Counted from the first letter of the stretch, positions 54,873 to 63,300 are shown. The stretch is DNA of 64,000 nucleotides from Gallionella sp. (GCA_028689145.1 JAQTWT010000003.1:186001-250000); one strand, 5' to 3'. Notes: a model not told the origin generated them from the sequence alone. A program made the numbers and translations.

Positions 54873-55357
54873 CCTCAGCGGGCATGGCAGATAGTCCCCC
54901 CCCCGATGATGAAACCCGCTTCCCCCTATCCAACTTTCCCCCGCAAGCGGGAGAAAGGGCAAACGAATCGCTGCGCGATACGCTGTTTAACTCCTCGCAC
55001 CTCAAGGCAGGCGACTGGCTGACCCTGCTGCTGGGCGGTGTGTGCGTGGTGCTGCTTACGCTCAAACTGTGGAGCGGCGACCTCGCCGACAAGGCGGTGA
55101 TCCGCAGCGGCGGCAAAATCTTCCGCGAAGTGCCGCTGTCGCGCGACCAGCATATCGAAGTGCTGGGGCCGCTCGGCACCAGCGTCATCGCCATCCAGCA
55201 GCGCAAGGCGCGCATCGTCTCCGATCCCAGCCCGCGCCAATACTGCGTGCGCCAAGGCTGGCTGCAACAGTCCGGCGAGATCGCGCTGTGCCTGCCCAAT
55301 CAGGTCAGCGTCGAACTGACCGGCAGCCAGAAAAAATATGACAGCCTCAACTACTGA
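54869..55357 (+). CDS. NusG domain II-containing protein with repeat-derived N-terminus
   Basis: A 162-residue protein. After a single membrane helix ([18 protein letters not shown]) it has a NusG domain II-like periplasmic part, with [20 protein letters not shown] and [20 protein letters not shown]. Residues about 17-40 ([20 protein letters not shown]) come from the C-rich/G-rich palindromic repeat, so the native start has been remodelled. Its partner is the Gx protein that overlaps its end. The function of the pair is not settled. Confidence 0.85.
   Translation: MTSAGMADSPPPDDETRFPLSNFPPQAGERANESLRDTLFNSSHLKAGDWLTLLLGGVCVVLLTLKLWSGDLADKAVIRSGGKIFREVPLSRDQHIEVLGPLGTSVIAIQQRKARIVSDPSPRQYCVRQGWLQQSGEIALCLPNQVSVELTGSQKKYDSLNY
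54918..54988 (+). repeat. Palindromic repeat at the 5' end of the NusG-II gene
   Basis: Same structure as the cysH insert: C-rich arm, CCCGCAAGCGGG core, G-rich arm, then GCAAACGAATCGCTGCGCGA. It is read in the same frame as in cysH, giving the peptide pattern PLxNxxPQAGExANxxLR in both genes. Confidence 0.85.
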
Positions 55358-55985
55358 AAAGCAGGATCAAGGATTGAGGAGTGAGGAGCGAGGGGAAGCT
55401 TCAGCTCAGAATCGAACTCATCCCTCAATCCACGATCCCCGCTCCACGATCCTATTAGACACCACCGCCGAAGACCACCACATCGCGCGCATGGCGGCGG
55501 TGGCGCTCGGCCTCACCGTGCTGGAGAACGCCATTCCGTCGCCGTTGCCCGGTGTGAAACCGGGGCTGGCCAACATCGTCACGCTGATCGTGCTGGCGCG
55601 CTACGGCTGGCGCGCCGCCGTTTGGGTGTCGCTGCTGCGCGTGGTGGCGGGCAGCCTGCTATTCGGCAGTTTCCTCACGCCGGGTTTTTTTCTCAGCCTG
55701 TCCGGCGCGGCATGCAGCCTGCTGGTGCTGGCCTTCGCGCAGCATTTGCCGGCGCGCTGGTTCGGCCCGGTCAGCCACAGCATCTATGCCGCTTTCGCGC
55801 ATATCGCCGGGCAGATGGGCATGGTGTACCTGTGGCTGATCCCGCATGCCGGCATCGCCTACCTGATCCCGATCTTCGCCGCCGCCGCGCTGGTGTTCGG
55901 CACGGTGAACGGCCTCATCGCGGCGCGTTTCATGGATACGGAAAGCGAACCCTTGTCCACGAAAAACACGAAAGGCACGAAATAA
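55338..55985 (+). CDS. Gx transporter family (heptaprenyl diphosphate synthase component I-like) membrane protein
   Basis: The conserved part begins near residue 50 (MAAVALGLTVLENAIPSPLP, then GVKPGLANIVTLIVLARYGW) and has about five membrane segments. The first ~38 residues (DQGLRSEERGEASAQNRTHP and on) and the last ~11 (STKNTKGTK) are translated repeats of two different families. The conserved core is normally started just upstream of residue 40. It overlaps the NusG-II gene by 20 bases. Confidence 0.83.
   Translation: MTASTTEKQDQGLRSEERGEASAQNRTHPSIHDPRSTILLDTTAEDHHIARMAAVALGLTVLENAIPSPLPGVKPGLANIVTLIVLARYGWRAAVWVSLLRVVAGSLLFGSFLTPGFFLSLSGAACSLLVLAFAQHLPARWFGPVSHSIYAAFAHIAGQMGMVYLWLIPHAGIAYLIPIFAAAALVFGTVNGLIAARFMDTESEPLSTKNTKGTK
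55363..55452. repeat. GGATTGAGGAG-type palindromic repeat inside the Gx gene
   Basis: Left part GGATTGAGGAGTGAGGAGCG and right part CCCTCAATCCACGATCCCCG then CTCCACGATCC are imperfect complements. It codes for most of the non-conserved N-terminus of the Gx protein. Confidence 0.75.
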
Positions 55986-56032
55986 AACCAAACGTGGTAT
56001 TGGCTTTGCCCAGTTCGTGTTTTTCGTGGACA
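55954..56032. repeat. Perfect 19-bp inverted repeat at the 3' end of the Gx gene
   Basis: Arms TGTCCACGAAAAACACGAA (55954-55972) and its exact complement (56014-56032). The left arm supplies the codons for STKNTK; the stop lies just after it. Confidence 0.9.
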
Positions 56033-56082
56033 GTCGTTTTTTCAAGGATAATAATGATCTCTGTCCACCCGACGATTCACTC

Positions 56083-56688
56083 ATGAAAACCATCACCCTC
56101 GCCTTCACCGGAGCCTCCGGCCTGCCTTACGGCGTGCGCCTGCTGGAATGCCTGCTGCACAGCGGCCAGCGCGTGCATCTGGTGTATTCGCAAGCCGCGC
56201 AGATCGTCGCCAAACAGGAGATGGATTTCACGCTGCCTAACCGCCCGCAGGATGCCGAGCAGATGTTCGCCGAGCGCTTCGGCAAATTCAGCGGCGAGCT
56301 GAAAGTGTTCGGCCGCGACGACTGGTACGCGCCGATGGCCTCCGGCTCCAATCCCGGCGACGCGATGGTGGTGTGCCCGTGTACGATGGGCACGCTCGGC
56401 AAGATCGCCAACGGCCTCAGCGACGACCTGATCGCCCGCGCCGCCGACGTGATGCTCAAGGAACGGCGCACCCTGATTCTGGTGCCGCGCGAAACGCCGT
56501 TCTCCGCGATTCATCTGGAGAATATGCTCAAGCTGTCGCGCGCCGGAGCCGTCATCCTGCCGCCCAATCCCGGCTTCTACAATCACCCGCAGAGCGTGGG
56601 GGAGGTGGTGGATTTTGTGGTGGCACGGATATTGGATCAGTTGGGGGTGGGGCAGACGCTGATGCAGCCTTGGGGGGAATCAAAGTGA
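56083..56688 (+). CDS. ubiX: Flavin prenyltransferase UbiX
   Basis: Makes the prenylated FMN cofactor used by the decarboxylase UbiD in ubiquinone synthesis, 201 residues. Motifs: LAFTGASGLPYGVRLLECLL, MASGSNPGDAMVVCPCTMGT and LVPRETPFSAIHLENMLKLS. Complements the ubiU/ubiV genes earlier in the window. Confidence 0.95.
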   Translation: MKTITLAFTGASGLPYGVRLLECLLHSGQRVHLVYSQAAQIVAKQEMDFTLPNRPQDAEQMFAERFGKFSGELKVFGRDDWYAPMASGSNPGDAMVVCPCTMGTLGKIANGLSDDLIARAADVMLKERRTLILVPRETPFSAIHLENMLKLSRAGAVILPPNPGFYNHPQSVGEVVDFVVARILDQLGVGQTLMQPWGESK

Positions 56689-56754
56689 TGGCGTGCGCAG
56701 TTCAATGCTCTCTCTTTTTCATACTTGGCTGATTAACATCAGCCTGTTTGCAAA

Positions 56755-56774
56755 ATAACCCTATAAGGGTATTA
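56755..56774. promoter_or_regulatory. Likely MqsA operator
   Basis: Palindrome with half-sites ACCCT and AGGGT separated by ATA, embedded in A/T, ending 8 bases before the mqsR ATG. The E. coli MqsA operator has the same design with AACCT/AGGTT half-sites. It implies autorepression of mqsRA. Confidence 0.65.
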
Positions 56775-56781
56775 TCCATCC

Positions 56782-57084
56782 ATGGAAAAGCTAAAGGCGC
56801 ATTACCCTCTGCAAGAGATTCAGAAGAGAGTATCGCGTGATGGTGGGCAGTCTTTTACTTTTGCCGCTCAACGCGGCGCAGAAAATATGGGGCTGTCTCG
56901 CGCCGAAGCTGTTGGCGTGGTTTTGACGCTAACCGGTGGCATGCTTTACAAAAGCATGACGACCAACCATGACAGCAAGGTTTGGCAAGATGTGTATCAC
57001 GCGCCCTGTCCGAACGGAAAAATCGCTTATATCAAGCTGACCGTGCAGGATGGCGCAGTCGTGATTCAGTTTAAGGAGAAATAG
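56782..57084 (+). CDS. mqsR: MqsR-family toxin (mRNA interferase)
   Basis: A 100-residue RelE-fold ribonuclease toxin. The family signature is MLYKSMTTNHDSKVWQDVYH, and the end is IKLTVQDGAVVIQFKEK. In E. coli MqsR cleaves mRNA at GCU-type sites. It is followed 1 base later by its antitoxin, toxin first as in the known system. Confidence 0.93.
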   Translation: MEKLKAHYPLQEIQKRVSRDGGQSFTFAAQRGAENMGLSRAEAVGVVLTLTGGMLYKSMTTNHDSKVWQDVYHAPCPNGKIAYIKLTVQDGAVVIQFKEK

Positions 57085-57085
57085 G

Positions 57086-57487
57086 ATGGGTAAATTTTGT
57101 TTGCAGTGCCAGGATGGCACCAAATTGAAATTGGCAACCAAAGATGTGACAGTCGAAGTGCGCGGTGAATCGTGCATTGTCCCCAAAGTAAAGGGCTGGC
57201 ATTGCCCTGCATGCGGCGACATTGAATATGCCGACAAGGATAGTTCGGATCGCATGTGGGAGGCTGTTGAAGCCTTGGGTGCTAAAGCCAAGGCGCGTGA
57301 TGCGGCGATACTGGCTCATGCGCGCAAGCGTTTGAAGCTTACCCAGAAGCAGGCGGCGGAACTCACCGGCGGCGGGCATAACGCGTTCAGCCGTTATGAG
57401 CGCGGCGAGGCAGTACCGATGCGGGCTGTAATCAACTTGTTCAAGTTGCTGGATAAACATCCGGAGCTGGTCAAAGAGTTGGCTTGA
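57086..57487 (+). CDS. mqsA: MqsA-family antitoxin
   Basis: A 133-residue antitoxin. The N-terminal zinc domain has CLQC and CPAC pairs (FCLQCQDGTKL, WHCPACGDIEY). The C-terminal helix-turn-helix is LKLTQKQAAELTGGGHNAFS, then RYERGEAVPM. It would neutralise MqsR and bind the palindrome upstream of mqsR. Confidence 0.93.
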   Translation: MGKFCLQCQDGTKLKLATKDVTVEVRGESCIVPKVKGWHCPACGDIEYADKDSSDRMWEAVEALGAKAKARDAAILAHARKRLKLTQKQAAELTGGGHNAFSRYERGEAVPMRAVINLFKLLDKHPELVKELA

Positions 57488-57521
57488 TTGCCCGCGCCGG
57501 GAGCGGCTAATCTATTACTAA

Positions 57522-57549
57522 GGCCGTTCGCCCTGAGCCTGTCGAAGGG
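57522..57549 (+). repeat. REP-type element, left outer copy
   Basis: GGCCGTTCGCCCTGAGCCTG then TCGAAGGG, the common REP sequence of many proteobacteria. An inverted copy with one difference lies at 59759-59786. The gap 57488-58043 holds this element, another dispersed repeat around 57556-57580 (CGTTCCGGCGAAGGCAGGAA), the left 232-bp repeat and a hairpin, but no gene. Confidence 0.85.
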
Positions 57550-57620
57550 TAGCCGTCGTTCCGGCGAAGGCAGGAATCCAGCAAGATATAAAGATGGCGT
57601 GCGATGCGCGCCACAAAAAA

Positions 57621-57852
57621 CAAAATCAACACCGCCGGGGGTAGCCCGGCAGCTAGTTACTTTTTCTTGCTTCGCCAAGATAAAGTAACCAAAAAGAAGG
57701 CGACCCCAGTTTGCCGCCGCTGCGCGGTACCCTGCGTTGCTCGACTGGTCAGGCGGCTGCGGAACTCGCACGATACGCTACGCGTCCACGTGCTCAAACA
57801 GTCCTCGCCGAAATCCCCTGACCAGCCTGCGCTACTCGGCGGCGCTCAGGGG
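57621..57852. repeat. Left 232-bp inverted repeat of the ATPase cassette
   Basis: Matches the complement of 59464-59695 over its whole length with six differences by my count (about 97%) and no gaps. It starts CAAAATCAACACCGCCGGGG and ends CTCAGGGG. Small open frames within it occur in mirrored form in the other arm and are not considered genes. Confidence 0.93.
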
Positions 57853-57883
57853 AGACAAAGCGAAATTCAAAACCTTAAAATCT

Positions 57884-57904
57884 GGTGGGCACTTATTGCC
57901 CACC
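57884..57904. repeat. Inner hairpin, left side
   Basis: Perfect 8-bp stem GGTGGGCA/TGCCCACC with loop CTTAT, 31 bases inside the left inverted repeat. A different hairpin sits at the mirror position on the right. Confidence 0.75.
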
Positions 57905-58043
57905 CCAAGGCCTATATATTTCGGCATATGGTGTATAGGGTCTTTTGCTGTTATGTTGTGCTATGTATTTTTAGCTACCCCGTGTTAATTGAACGAGGGG
58001 CAACGCTTAACAATATCGATCAAATTATTAGGGATAACAGAAA

Positions 58044-59375
58044 ATGAAAAAATACAGAGTTAAGGAGGTGTTTACACCGACAACACCTGCTCGGATTGCT
58101 TTCATTGATCGGGAGTCAATCAATGACAAACTGGTTAATGCCTTAGAAATGCCAGGCAAACAACTTATCGTATATGGACACTCAGGCTCTGGAAAAACTA
58201 CGCTTTTAGCCAATAAGCTAGATCAGTTGTATGAAAATCATATTACAACTCATTGCATGAAAGGAATGAAGTTTGATCAGATAGTTCTGGATGCGTTTGA
58301 TCAATTAGACACTTACTATCCATCAGAACTTGGGACGGCTAGAAAAAATACAGTGTCGGCTGAACTGACCGCCACATATTTTTTAATCAAAAGCAAGTTG
58401 CAAGCATCTGAAACAACAGAATTAACAAAAAAGGAGCAACGAATACTTCCTCCGCAGTTAACACCACAGGCATTAGGAAAATTGTTAGGTGCTGCTAAGT
58501 GCTGTTGGATTCTTGAAGATTTCCATAAAATTGACGATTCGGAAAAGACGCAGCTATCCCAGTTAATGAAGGTGTTTATGGATCTCTCCGATAAATATGA
58601 AGATTTGAAAATAGTAGCACTAGGGGCTGTTGATACCGCAAGGCAAGTTGTCGAATATGACAATGAAATGCGCAACCGCGTTGCAGAAATTCACGTCGAA
58701 TTGATGACAGAACCGGAGATTGAAAGCATTGTAAAAAAGGGTGAGGCTGCACTTAATGTGGCTTTTGAAGGTGAGCTCAAAACCTTAATTGCCAAATATT
58801 CTAACGGACTTGCCTCTGTTTGCCACCACCTTTGTATGTATATGTGCCAAGCCGCTGGCGTTGAGGAAACTGCCACAGAGCAAATTGTGTTAGATATAAA
58901 TCACTTTGAATCAGCTCTAAGACTTTATGTTGAAGAAGCATCAGATAGTATTAGAAGTGCCTTTGAAAAGGCTCTCAAGCAGCGTAGAAAAACACAATAC
59001 CACCATACGAATATCATATTGGAAGCACTGTGTTCGTTTAATGAGCGAGGTGCAAGTCGAGTGGAATTGCTTCAAAAAATTCGAAGAAAAATACCAAAAT
59101 ATCCGGAGATAAGCTTAAAAAATACTCTCGAAAAGTTAAAAACCGACGATTATGGTTCAATGCTGCGATTTAATCAGACGGCAGGCTTATTCTCTTTTTC
59201 TGATCTGATTTTTCGTGTGTTTGCGATGGCTCATTTTCGCAATAACGGAGTAAACCAAAAAAACAAGGGGAATAGCGCTAGTAGTGACGTGGCTCAATTG
59301 ATTCAACTACTCGAAGCTGAGATAAAAAAATCTTTTCCTGAGGGCGCTAGATTATTTATAGCGAAAGGTGTGTGA
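58044..59375 (+). CDS. AT-rich P-loop (AAA+/STAND-like) ATPase of unknown function
   Basis: A 443-residue protein. The N-terminal ~30 residues precede Walker A IVYGHSGSGKTTLLANKL (about 41-58). Walker B-like WILEDFHKID lies near residue 155, followed by a sensor-like strand LKIVALGAVDTA and a possible arginine finger in EMRNRVAEIHVEL. The C-terminal ~150 residues look like a winged-helix region (SRVELLQKIRRKIPKYPEIS). The overall layout recalls Cdc6/ORC-type or NACHT-type ATPases. Base composition is far more AT-rich than all neighbours. It is the only gene between the 232-bp inverted repeats. I do not recognise a named family. Confidence 0.8.
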   Translation: MKKYRVKEVFTPTTPARIAFIDRESINDKLVNALEMPGKQLIVYGHSGSGKTTLLANKLDQLYENHITTHCMKGMKFDQIVLDAFDQLDTYYPSELGTARKNTVSAELTATYFLIKSKLQASETTELTKKEQRILPPQLTPQALGKLLGAAKCCWILEDFHKIDDSEKTQLSQLMKVFMDLSDKYEDLKIVALGAVDTARQVVEYDNEMRNRVAEIHVELMTEPEIESIVKKGEAALNVAFEGELKTLIAKYSNGLASVCHHLCMYMCQAAGVEETATEQIVLDINHFESALRLYVEEASDSIRSAFEKALKQRRKTQYHHTNIILEALCSFNERGASRVELLQKIRRKIPKYPEISLKNTLEKLKTDDYGSMLRFNQTAGLFSFSDLIFRVFAMAHFRNNGVNQKNKGNSASSDVAQLIQLLEAEIKKSFPEGARLFIAKGV

Positions 59376-59409
59376 TTAACTAAGCAGTTAAAGCTAGGCA
59401 TTTGATTTC

Positions 59410-59440
59410 AAGGCATGGTGAGCGCAGCACACCATGCCTT
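59410..59440. repeat. Inner hairpin, right side
   Basis: Perfect 11-bp stem AAGGCATGGTG/CACCATGCCTT with a 9-base loop, followed by T-rich sequence. It lies 35 bases after the ATPase stop and may also serve as its terminator. Confidence 0.8.
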
Positions 59441-59463
59441 TGTTTTTGATTTTTGCTTTCCAC

Positions 59464-59695
59464 CCCCTGAGCGCCGCCGAGTAGCGGAGGCGGGTCAGGG
59501 GATTTCGGCGAGGACTGTTTGAGCACGTGGACGCGTAGCGGATCGTGCGAGTTCCGCAGCCGCCTGGCCAGTCGAGCAACGCAGGGAACCGCGCAGCGGC
59601 GGCAAACTGGGGTCGCCTTCTTTTTGGTTACTTTATCTTGGCGAAGCAAGAAAAAGTGACTAGCTGCCGGGCTACCCCCGGCGGTGTTGATTTTG
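59464..59695. repeat. Right 232-bp inverted repeat of the ATPase cassette
   Basis: Reverse complement of 57621-57852 with about six differences. Together with the hairpin, a C-rich/G-rich palindrome (59714-59755) and the REP copy it fills the gap 59376-59801, which has no gene. Confidence 0.93.
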
Positions 59696-59713
59696 ATATG
59701 GGAGGATAAAGCT

Positions 59714-59755
59714 TCTACCCTCTCCCTAACCCTCTCCCTGCAAGGGAGAGGGGAT
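59714..59755 (+). repeat. C-rich/G-rich palindromic repeat
   Basis: TACCCTCTCCCTAACCCTCT then CCCTGCAAGGGAGAGGGGA. Same family core as the cysH insert but without the GCAAACGA tail. Confidence 0.75.
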
Positions 59756-59758
59756 ACA

Positions 59759-59786
59759 CCCTTCGACAAGCTCAGGGCGAACGGCC
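59759..59786 (-). repeat. REP-type element, right outer copy
   Basis: Inverted copy of 57522-57549 with a single difference. Outermost pair of the nested repeats around the ATPase gene. Confidence 0.85.
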
Positions 59787-59801
59787 TTTCGGTTAGCAGT
59801 G

Positions 59802-60548
59802 CTACACCGGATTATTCTGATCAAAAAACCGGTGCTCCAATCCAAACCGTTCCGCCAAATGTTCCCCCAACGCCTGAATCCCCCACCGCTCGGTGGCATG
59901 ATGTCCGGCGGCGATGAAGGCCACGCCGCTCTCGTTGGCGAGATGGAAATTCTGTTCGGAAATCTCCCCGGTGACAAAGGCATCCGCGCCCCTTGCGATG
60001 GCTTCCTCGAAATAACCCTGCCCGCCGCCGCTGCACCACGCGATGTTTTTGACGGTCTTGGTTGCGTCGCCGATGACTTGCGGGGTGCGTTGCAGCGCCT
60101 GCTCGATTTTCTTGGTAAATTGCGCGAGGGTTAGCGGCTGTTCCAGCATGCCGAGGCAGGCGATGTTTTGCTCGCTGAACCGGCTCTGTACCGTCAGTCC
60201 CAGCAGCTTGCCGAGTTGCGCGTTGTTGCCCAGTTCGGGATGCGCGTCGAGCGGCAGGTGATAGGCCAGCAGGCTGACATCGTGACGCAGCAATTCGGCG
60301 ATGCGGCGCTTTTTGATGCCGGTGATCGCGGCCTCTTCGCTGCGCCAGAAATAGCCGTGATGCACCAGAATTGCGTCTGCGCCCCAGGCGATGGCCGCAT
60401 CCAATACCTGTTGCGATGCGGTCACGCCGCTGGCGATGCGCCGCACTCCGGCGCGGCCTTCCACTTGCACGCCGTTCGGGCAGTAGTCCTTGAACAGGTT
60501 GGTTTGCAGCAGGCTTGCGTTATAATCGCGCAGTTCATTGAGTAACAT
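59802..60548 (-). CDS. Nif3-like dinuclear metal centre protein
   Basis: A 248-residue member of the Nif3/YbgI family. Metal-binding segments are ILVHHGYFWR, LLAYHLPLDAHPELGNN and the C-terminal IAAGHHATERWG. It forms hexamers with two metals in known structures; a GTP cyclohydrolase or other hydrolase role has been proposed. Divergent from the HtrA-type gene with only 39 bp between. Confidence 0.92.
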   Translation of the reverse strand: MLLNELRDYNASLLQTNLFKDYCPNGVQVEGRAGVRRIASGVTASQQVLDAAIAWGADAILVHHGYFWRSEEAAITGIKKRRIAELLRHDVSLLAYHLPLDAHPELGNNAQLGKLLGLTVQSRFSEQNIACLGMLEQPLTLAQFTKKIEQALQRTPQVIGDATKTVKNIAWCSGGGQGYFEEAIARGADAFVTGEISEQNFHLANESGVAFIAAGHHATERWGIQALGEHLAERFGLEHRFFDQNNPV

Positions 60549-60587
60549 GAGTTTTCCTTAATCCGAAGCGTACCGATCAATCATACC

Positions 60588-61736
60588 ATGCGCAAACATT
60601 GGCTCTTATTCGCCCAGGCTGTCACCATCGCGCTGGCGCTGCTGTTCATTATCCAGACCCTCAAGCCGGAGTTGCTGCCGAACGCGGCGCGCAGCGGCGT
60701 GGTCACGTTGCTGGAAAGCATGCCGCAGACTGCCGACAGTAAAGTTCCGGCGGCGGGGCTGAGCGCTGCCGCGAAAAAAGCCATGCCCAGCGTGGTGAAC
60801 ATCTTCACCAGCACAATCGTCAAGATGCCGCCGTTCATGGAAGACCCGCGCTTCCGCTTCTTCTTCGGCGATCCGGACGATATGGAGCCGCAGAATAACT
60901 CCAGCCTGGGGTCCGGCGTGATCGTCAGCCCGGACGGCTACATTCTCACCAACCATCATGTGGTGGAGGCCGCCGACCAGATCGAAGTCGCGCTGGCGGA
61001 TGGCCGCAAGGCCAAGGCGCATGTGGTCGGCTCCGACCCGGAGACCGATCTCGCGGTGATTAAAATTGAATTGCCCGGCAAGATTCCCGCCATCACGTTC
61101 GGTCACCCCGAGCAGGCACAGGTGGGCGATATGGTGCTGGCGATCGGCAACCCGTTCGGCGTGGGGCAGACCGTCACGATGGGCATTGTCAGCGCGCTGA
61201 AGCGCGATCATCTGGGGTTGAGCACTTTCGAGAATTTCATCCAGACCGATGCCGCGATCAATCCGGGCAATTCCGGCGGCGCATTGGTGGACGTGAACGG
61301 CAACCTGATCGGCATCAACAGCGCGATCTATTCGCCGAACGGCGGCTCGCTCGGCATCGGTTTCGCGATTCCCGCCAGCATCGCCAAAAAGACCATGGAG
61401 CAGATTATCCAGACCGGCTCGGTGACGCGCGGCTGGATCGGCGCGGCGGTGCAGGAACTCACGCCGGAACTGGCGGAATCTTTCCGGTTGGGCGACACCA
61501 AGGGTGTATTGATCACCGAGGTGATGCGCAACAGTCCTGCGGAGAAGGCCGGGATCAAACCGGGCGATATTCTGGTGTCGATCGACGGCAAGCTCATCGG
61601 CAACTGGAGCGCCATGCTGGATACCGTATCCAACCTGCCGCCCGGCAAGGTGGTACCGATCAGGATGGTGCGCAACGGCGCGGAAACGGAAGTGCAAGTG
61701 AAGATCGGCAAACGCCCGAAACCGCGCGCGCAGTGA
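60588..61736 (+). CDS. Membrane-anchored HtrA/DegS-type serine protease
   Basis: A 382-residue periplasmic protease held by an N-terminal helix (LFAQAVTIALALLFIIQTL). The catalytic triad is visible: H in ILTNHHVVEA, D in DPETDLAVIKI and S in NPGNSGGALVDV. One PDZ domain follows (VLITEVMRNSPAEKAGIKPG). One PDZ and an uncleaved anchor resemble DegS/AlgW, which start envelope stress signalling by cutting anti-sigma factors. Confidence 0.93.
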   Translation: MRKHWLLFAQAVTIALALLFIIQTLKPELLPNAARSGVVTLLESMPQTADSKVPAAGLSAAAKKAMPSVVNIFTSTIVKMPPFMEDPRFRFFFGDPDDMEPQNNSSLGSGVIVSPDGYILTNHHVVEAADQIEVALADGRKAKAHVVGSDPETDLAVIKIELPGKIPAITFGHPEQAQVGDMVLAIGNPFGVGQTVTMGIVSALKRDHLGLSTFENFIQTDAAINPGNSGGALVDVNGNLIGINSAIYSPNGGSLGIGFAIPASIAKKTMEQIIQTGSVTRGWIGAAVQELTPELAESFRLGDTKGVLITEVMRNSPAEKAGIKPGDILVSIDGKLIGNWSAMLDTVSNLPPGKVVPIRMVRNGAETEVQVKIGKRPKPRAQ

Positions 61737-61775
61737 TTTTATTTTCAATTAGTCTGCTCATTCATTAGCTGCAAT

Positions 61776-61876
61776 ATCCCCTCCCCCTTGCAGGGGGAGG
61801 GCTAGGGAGGGGGTAGAAACGTTTAGCTTCCCACTGCTCTACCCCCATCCTAACCTTCCCCCTGCAAAGGGGAAGG
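61776..61876. repeat. Pair of inverted C-rich/G-rich palindromic repeats
   Basis: TCCCCTCCCCCTTGCAGGGG (61776 on) and ACCTTCCCCCTGCAAAGGGG (61853 on) are members of the same family in opposite orientation, so the whole stretch can fold back on itself. It fills much of the 241-bp gap between the protease gene and tatC; nothing else is seen there. Confidence 0.75.
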
Positions 61877-61977
61877 AATGTGTGTGGCTCTAATGAGTAT
61901 CAGTGGGTGTGTGCTGTAAGGGTATGATGGCTTCACCGAGCCATCCATGCACCCATAAAAACGATAGGAAACGTACC

Positions 61978-62712
61978 CTACAGTGGTTTTGCAGCTTGTT
62001 CTTTGGGTTTTATCCAGCCCGCCACCACGATGCCAGCTTCATACAGCAGCCACAGCGGTACCGCCAGCATGAATTGCGATACCACGTCCGGCGGGGTGAA
62101 GATCGCGCCTGCGACGAAGGCACCGACGATCACATAGGAACGGATCTCGCGCAGTTTCTCGACGGTCACGATGTTCATGCGCACCAGCAGGATCACCGCC
62201 ACCGGCACCTGAAATGTTACGCCGAACGCCATGAACATGCCGAGTACGAAGCTGAGATATTTGTCGATGTCGGTCATCACTGCCACGCCTTGCGGCGCGG
62301 AGGCGGTGATGAAACCGAACACCACCGGGAATACCGCGAAGTAGGCGAACGCCATGCCGCAGAAGAACAGCAGCGTGCTGGCGACGATCAGCGGGACGAC
62401 CAGACGTTTTTCGTGTGCATACAGGCCGGGTGCGACGAAGCGCCACAGCTGGTAAAGGATGTAGGGCAGCGCGATGACGAAGGCGGCCATCATGGCGACC
62501 TTAAGCGGCACGAAGAACGGGGTGGTGACATCGGTGGCGATCATCTGGCCACCCTGCGGCAGCTTGGCCAGCATCGGTTGCGCCAGCAGCGCGTAGAGGT
62601 CGGAAGCCCACGGGAACAGGCAGATAAACACCAGCAGCAGTGCCACGGTGGCGTTCAATAAACGGCTGCGCAGTTCGATCAGGTGCGCGATAAAACTTTC
62701 ACTGGCGCTCAT
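61978..62712 (-). CDS. tatC: Sec-independent protein translocase TatC
   Basis: Multispanning receptor of the Tat pathway that exports folded proteins, 244 residues, six membrane segments. Signature: FIAHLIELRSRLLNATVAL near the N-terminus, LPYILYQLWRFVAPGLYAHE and VFGFITASAP-FGVTFQVPV regions. Its ATG overlaps the tatB stop. Confidence 0.96.
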   Translation of the reverse strand: MSASESFIAHLIELRSRLLNATVALLLVFICLFPWASDLYALLAQPMLAKLPQGGQMIATDVTTPFFVPLKVAMMAAFVIALPYILYQLWRFVAPGLYAHEKRLVVPLIVASTLLFFCGMAFAYFAVFPVVFGFITASAPQGVAVMTDIDKYLSFVLGMFMAFGVTFQVPVAVILLVRMNIVTVEKLREIRSYVIVGAFVAGAIFTPPDVVSQFMLAVPLWLLYEAGIVVAGWIKPKEQAAKPL

Positions 62713-63059
62713 CAGGCGGGCTTGTCCGGTGGGGGTGGAGCGGGTTGGGCTGATGCATCGGGCGCGTCAAAAATTTTGCCGTGTTGCGCCTGCAGGATCT
62801 TTTGTTCCGCGGTCAGTCCGGCATCCTGCACGTATTTGATGATGTCGTTCGCCTCGTTGCGGATATTGCCCTGCAGCTCGCGTGCTTCCCCGAGCGCCAA
62901 GTCGTTGTTGATGTCGTTCTTGACGTTGTGCACATAGCGTTGCACCCGTCCCCACAGATGCCCCGCCGTGCGTGCCACTTTCGGCAGGCGTTCCGGACCG
63001 ATGACGATCAGCGCCACCAGCATGATGACCGCCAGCTCGGAAAAAGCGATGTCAAACAT
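62712..63059 (-). CDS. tatB: Sec-independent protein translocase TatB
   Basis: Tat receptor component, 115 residues. The start at 63059 gives the typical [20 protein letters not shown] with the [13 protein letters not shown] hinge. An amphipathic helix and a Pro/Ala-rich tail follow. It overlaps tatA by 8 bases. Confidence 0.95.
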   Translation of the reverse strand: MFDIAFSELAVIMLVALIVIGPERLPKVARTAGHLWGRVQRYVHNVKNDINNDLALGEARELQGNIRNEANDIIKYVQDAGLTAEQKILQAQHGKIFDAPDASAQPAPPPPDKPA

Positions 63060-63273
63060 GCGTGTTGGACTGATCCTTCGTCTGCGTCTTCGAGGTGACT
63101 TCGCCCTCGATAACCTGCCCATCGCGCTTTGGTTCGTCTTCGCGCATGCCTTCCTTGAAGCCCTTCACCGCGCCGCCCAGATCGCTGCCCATGCCGCGCA
63201 GTTTCTTGGTGCCGAAAATCAATACAACGACCAGCAATACGATCAGCCAATGCCAGATGCTAAATGAACCCAT
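63052..63273 (-). CDS. tatA: Sec-independent protein translocase TatA
   Basis: Pore-forming Tat subunit, 73 residues. The signature reads [20 protein letters not shown], then [20 protein letters not shown]. First of the tatA-tatB-tatC genes, after hinT. Confidence 0.96.
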   Translation of the reverse strand: MGSFSIWHWLIVLLVVVLIFGTKKLRGMGSDLGGAVKGFKEGMREDEPKRDGQVIEGEVTSKTQTKDQSNTHV

Positions 63274-63300
63274 GTTGTTGTCTCCCGGAAAAATTAACGG

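Noticed and set aside
55363..55452. Repeated short motifs that could suggest a CRISPR array
   Set aside because: Repeats are palindromic, imperfect and not separated by regular unique spacers.
57394..57771. Small frames in the 232-bp inverted repeats
   Set aside because: The same peptides appear mirrored in both arms and follow from repeat sequence; no ribosome site or independent conservation can be seen.
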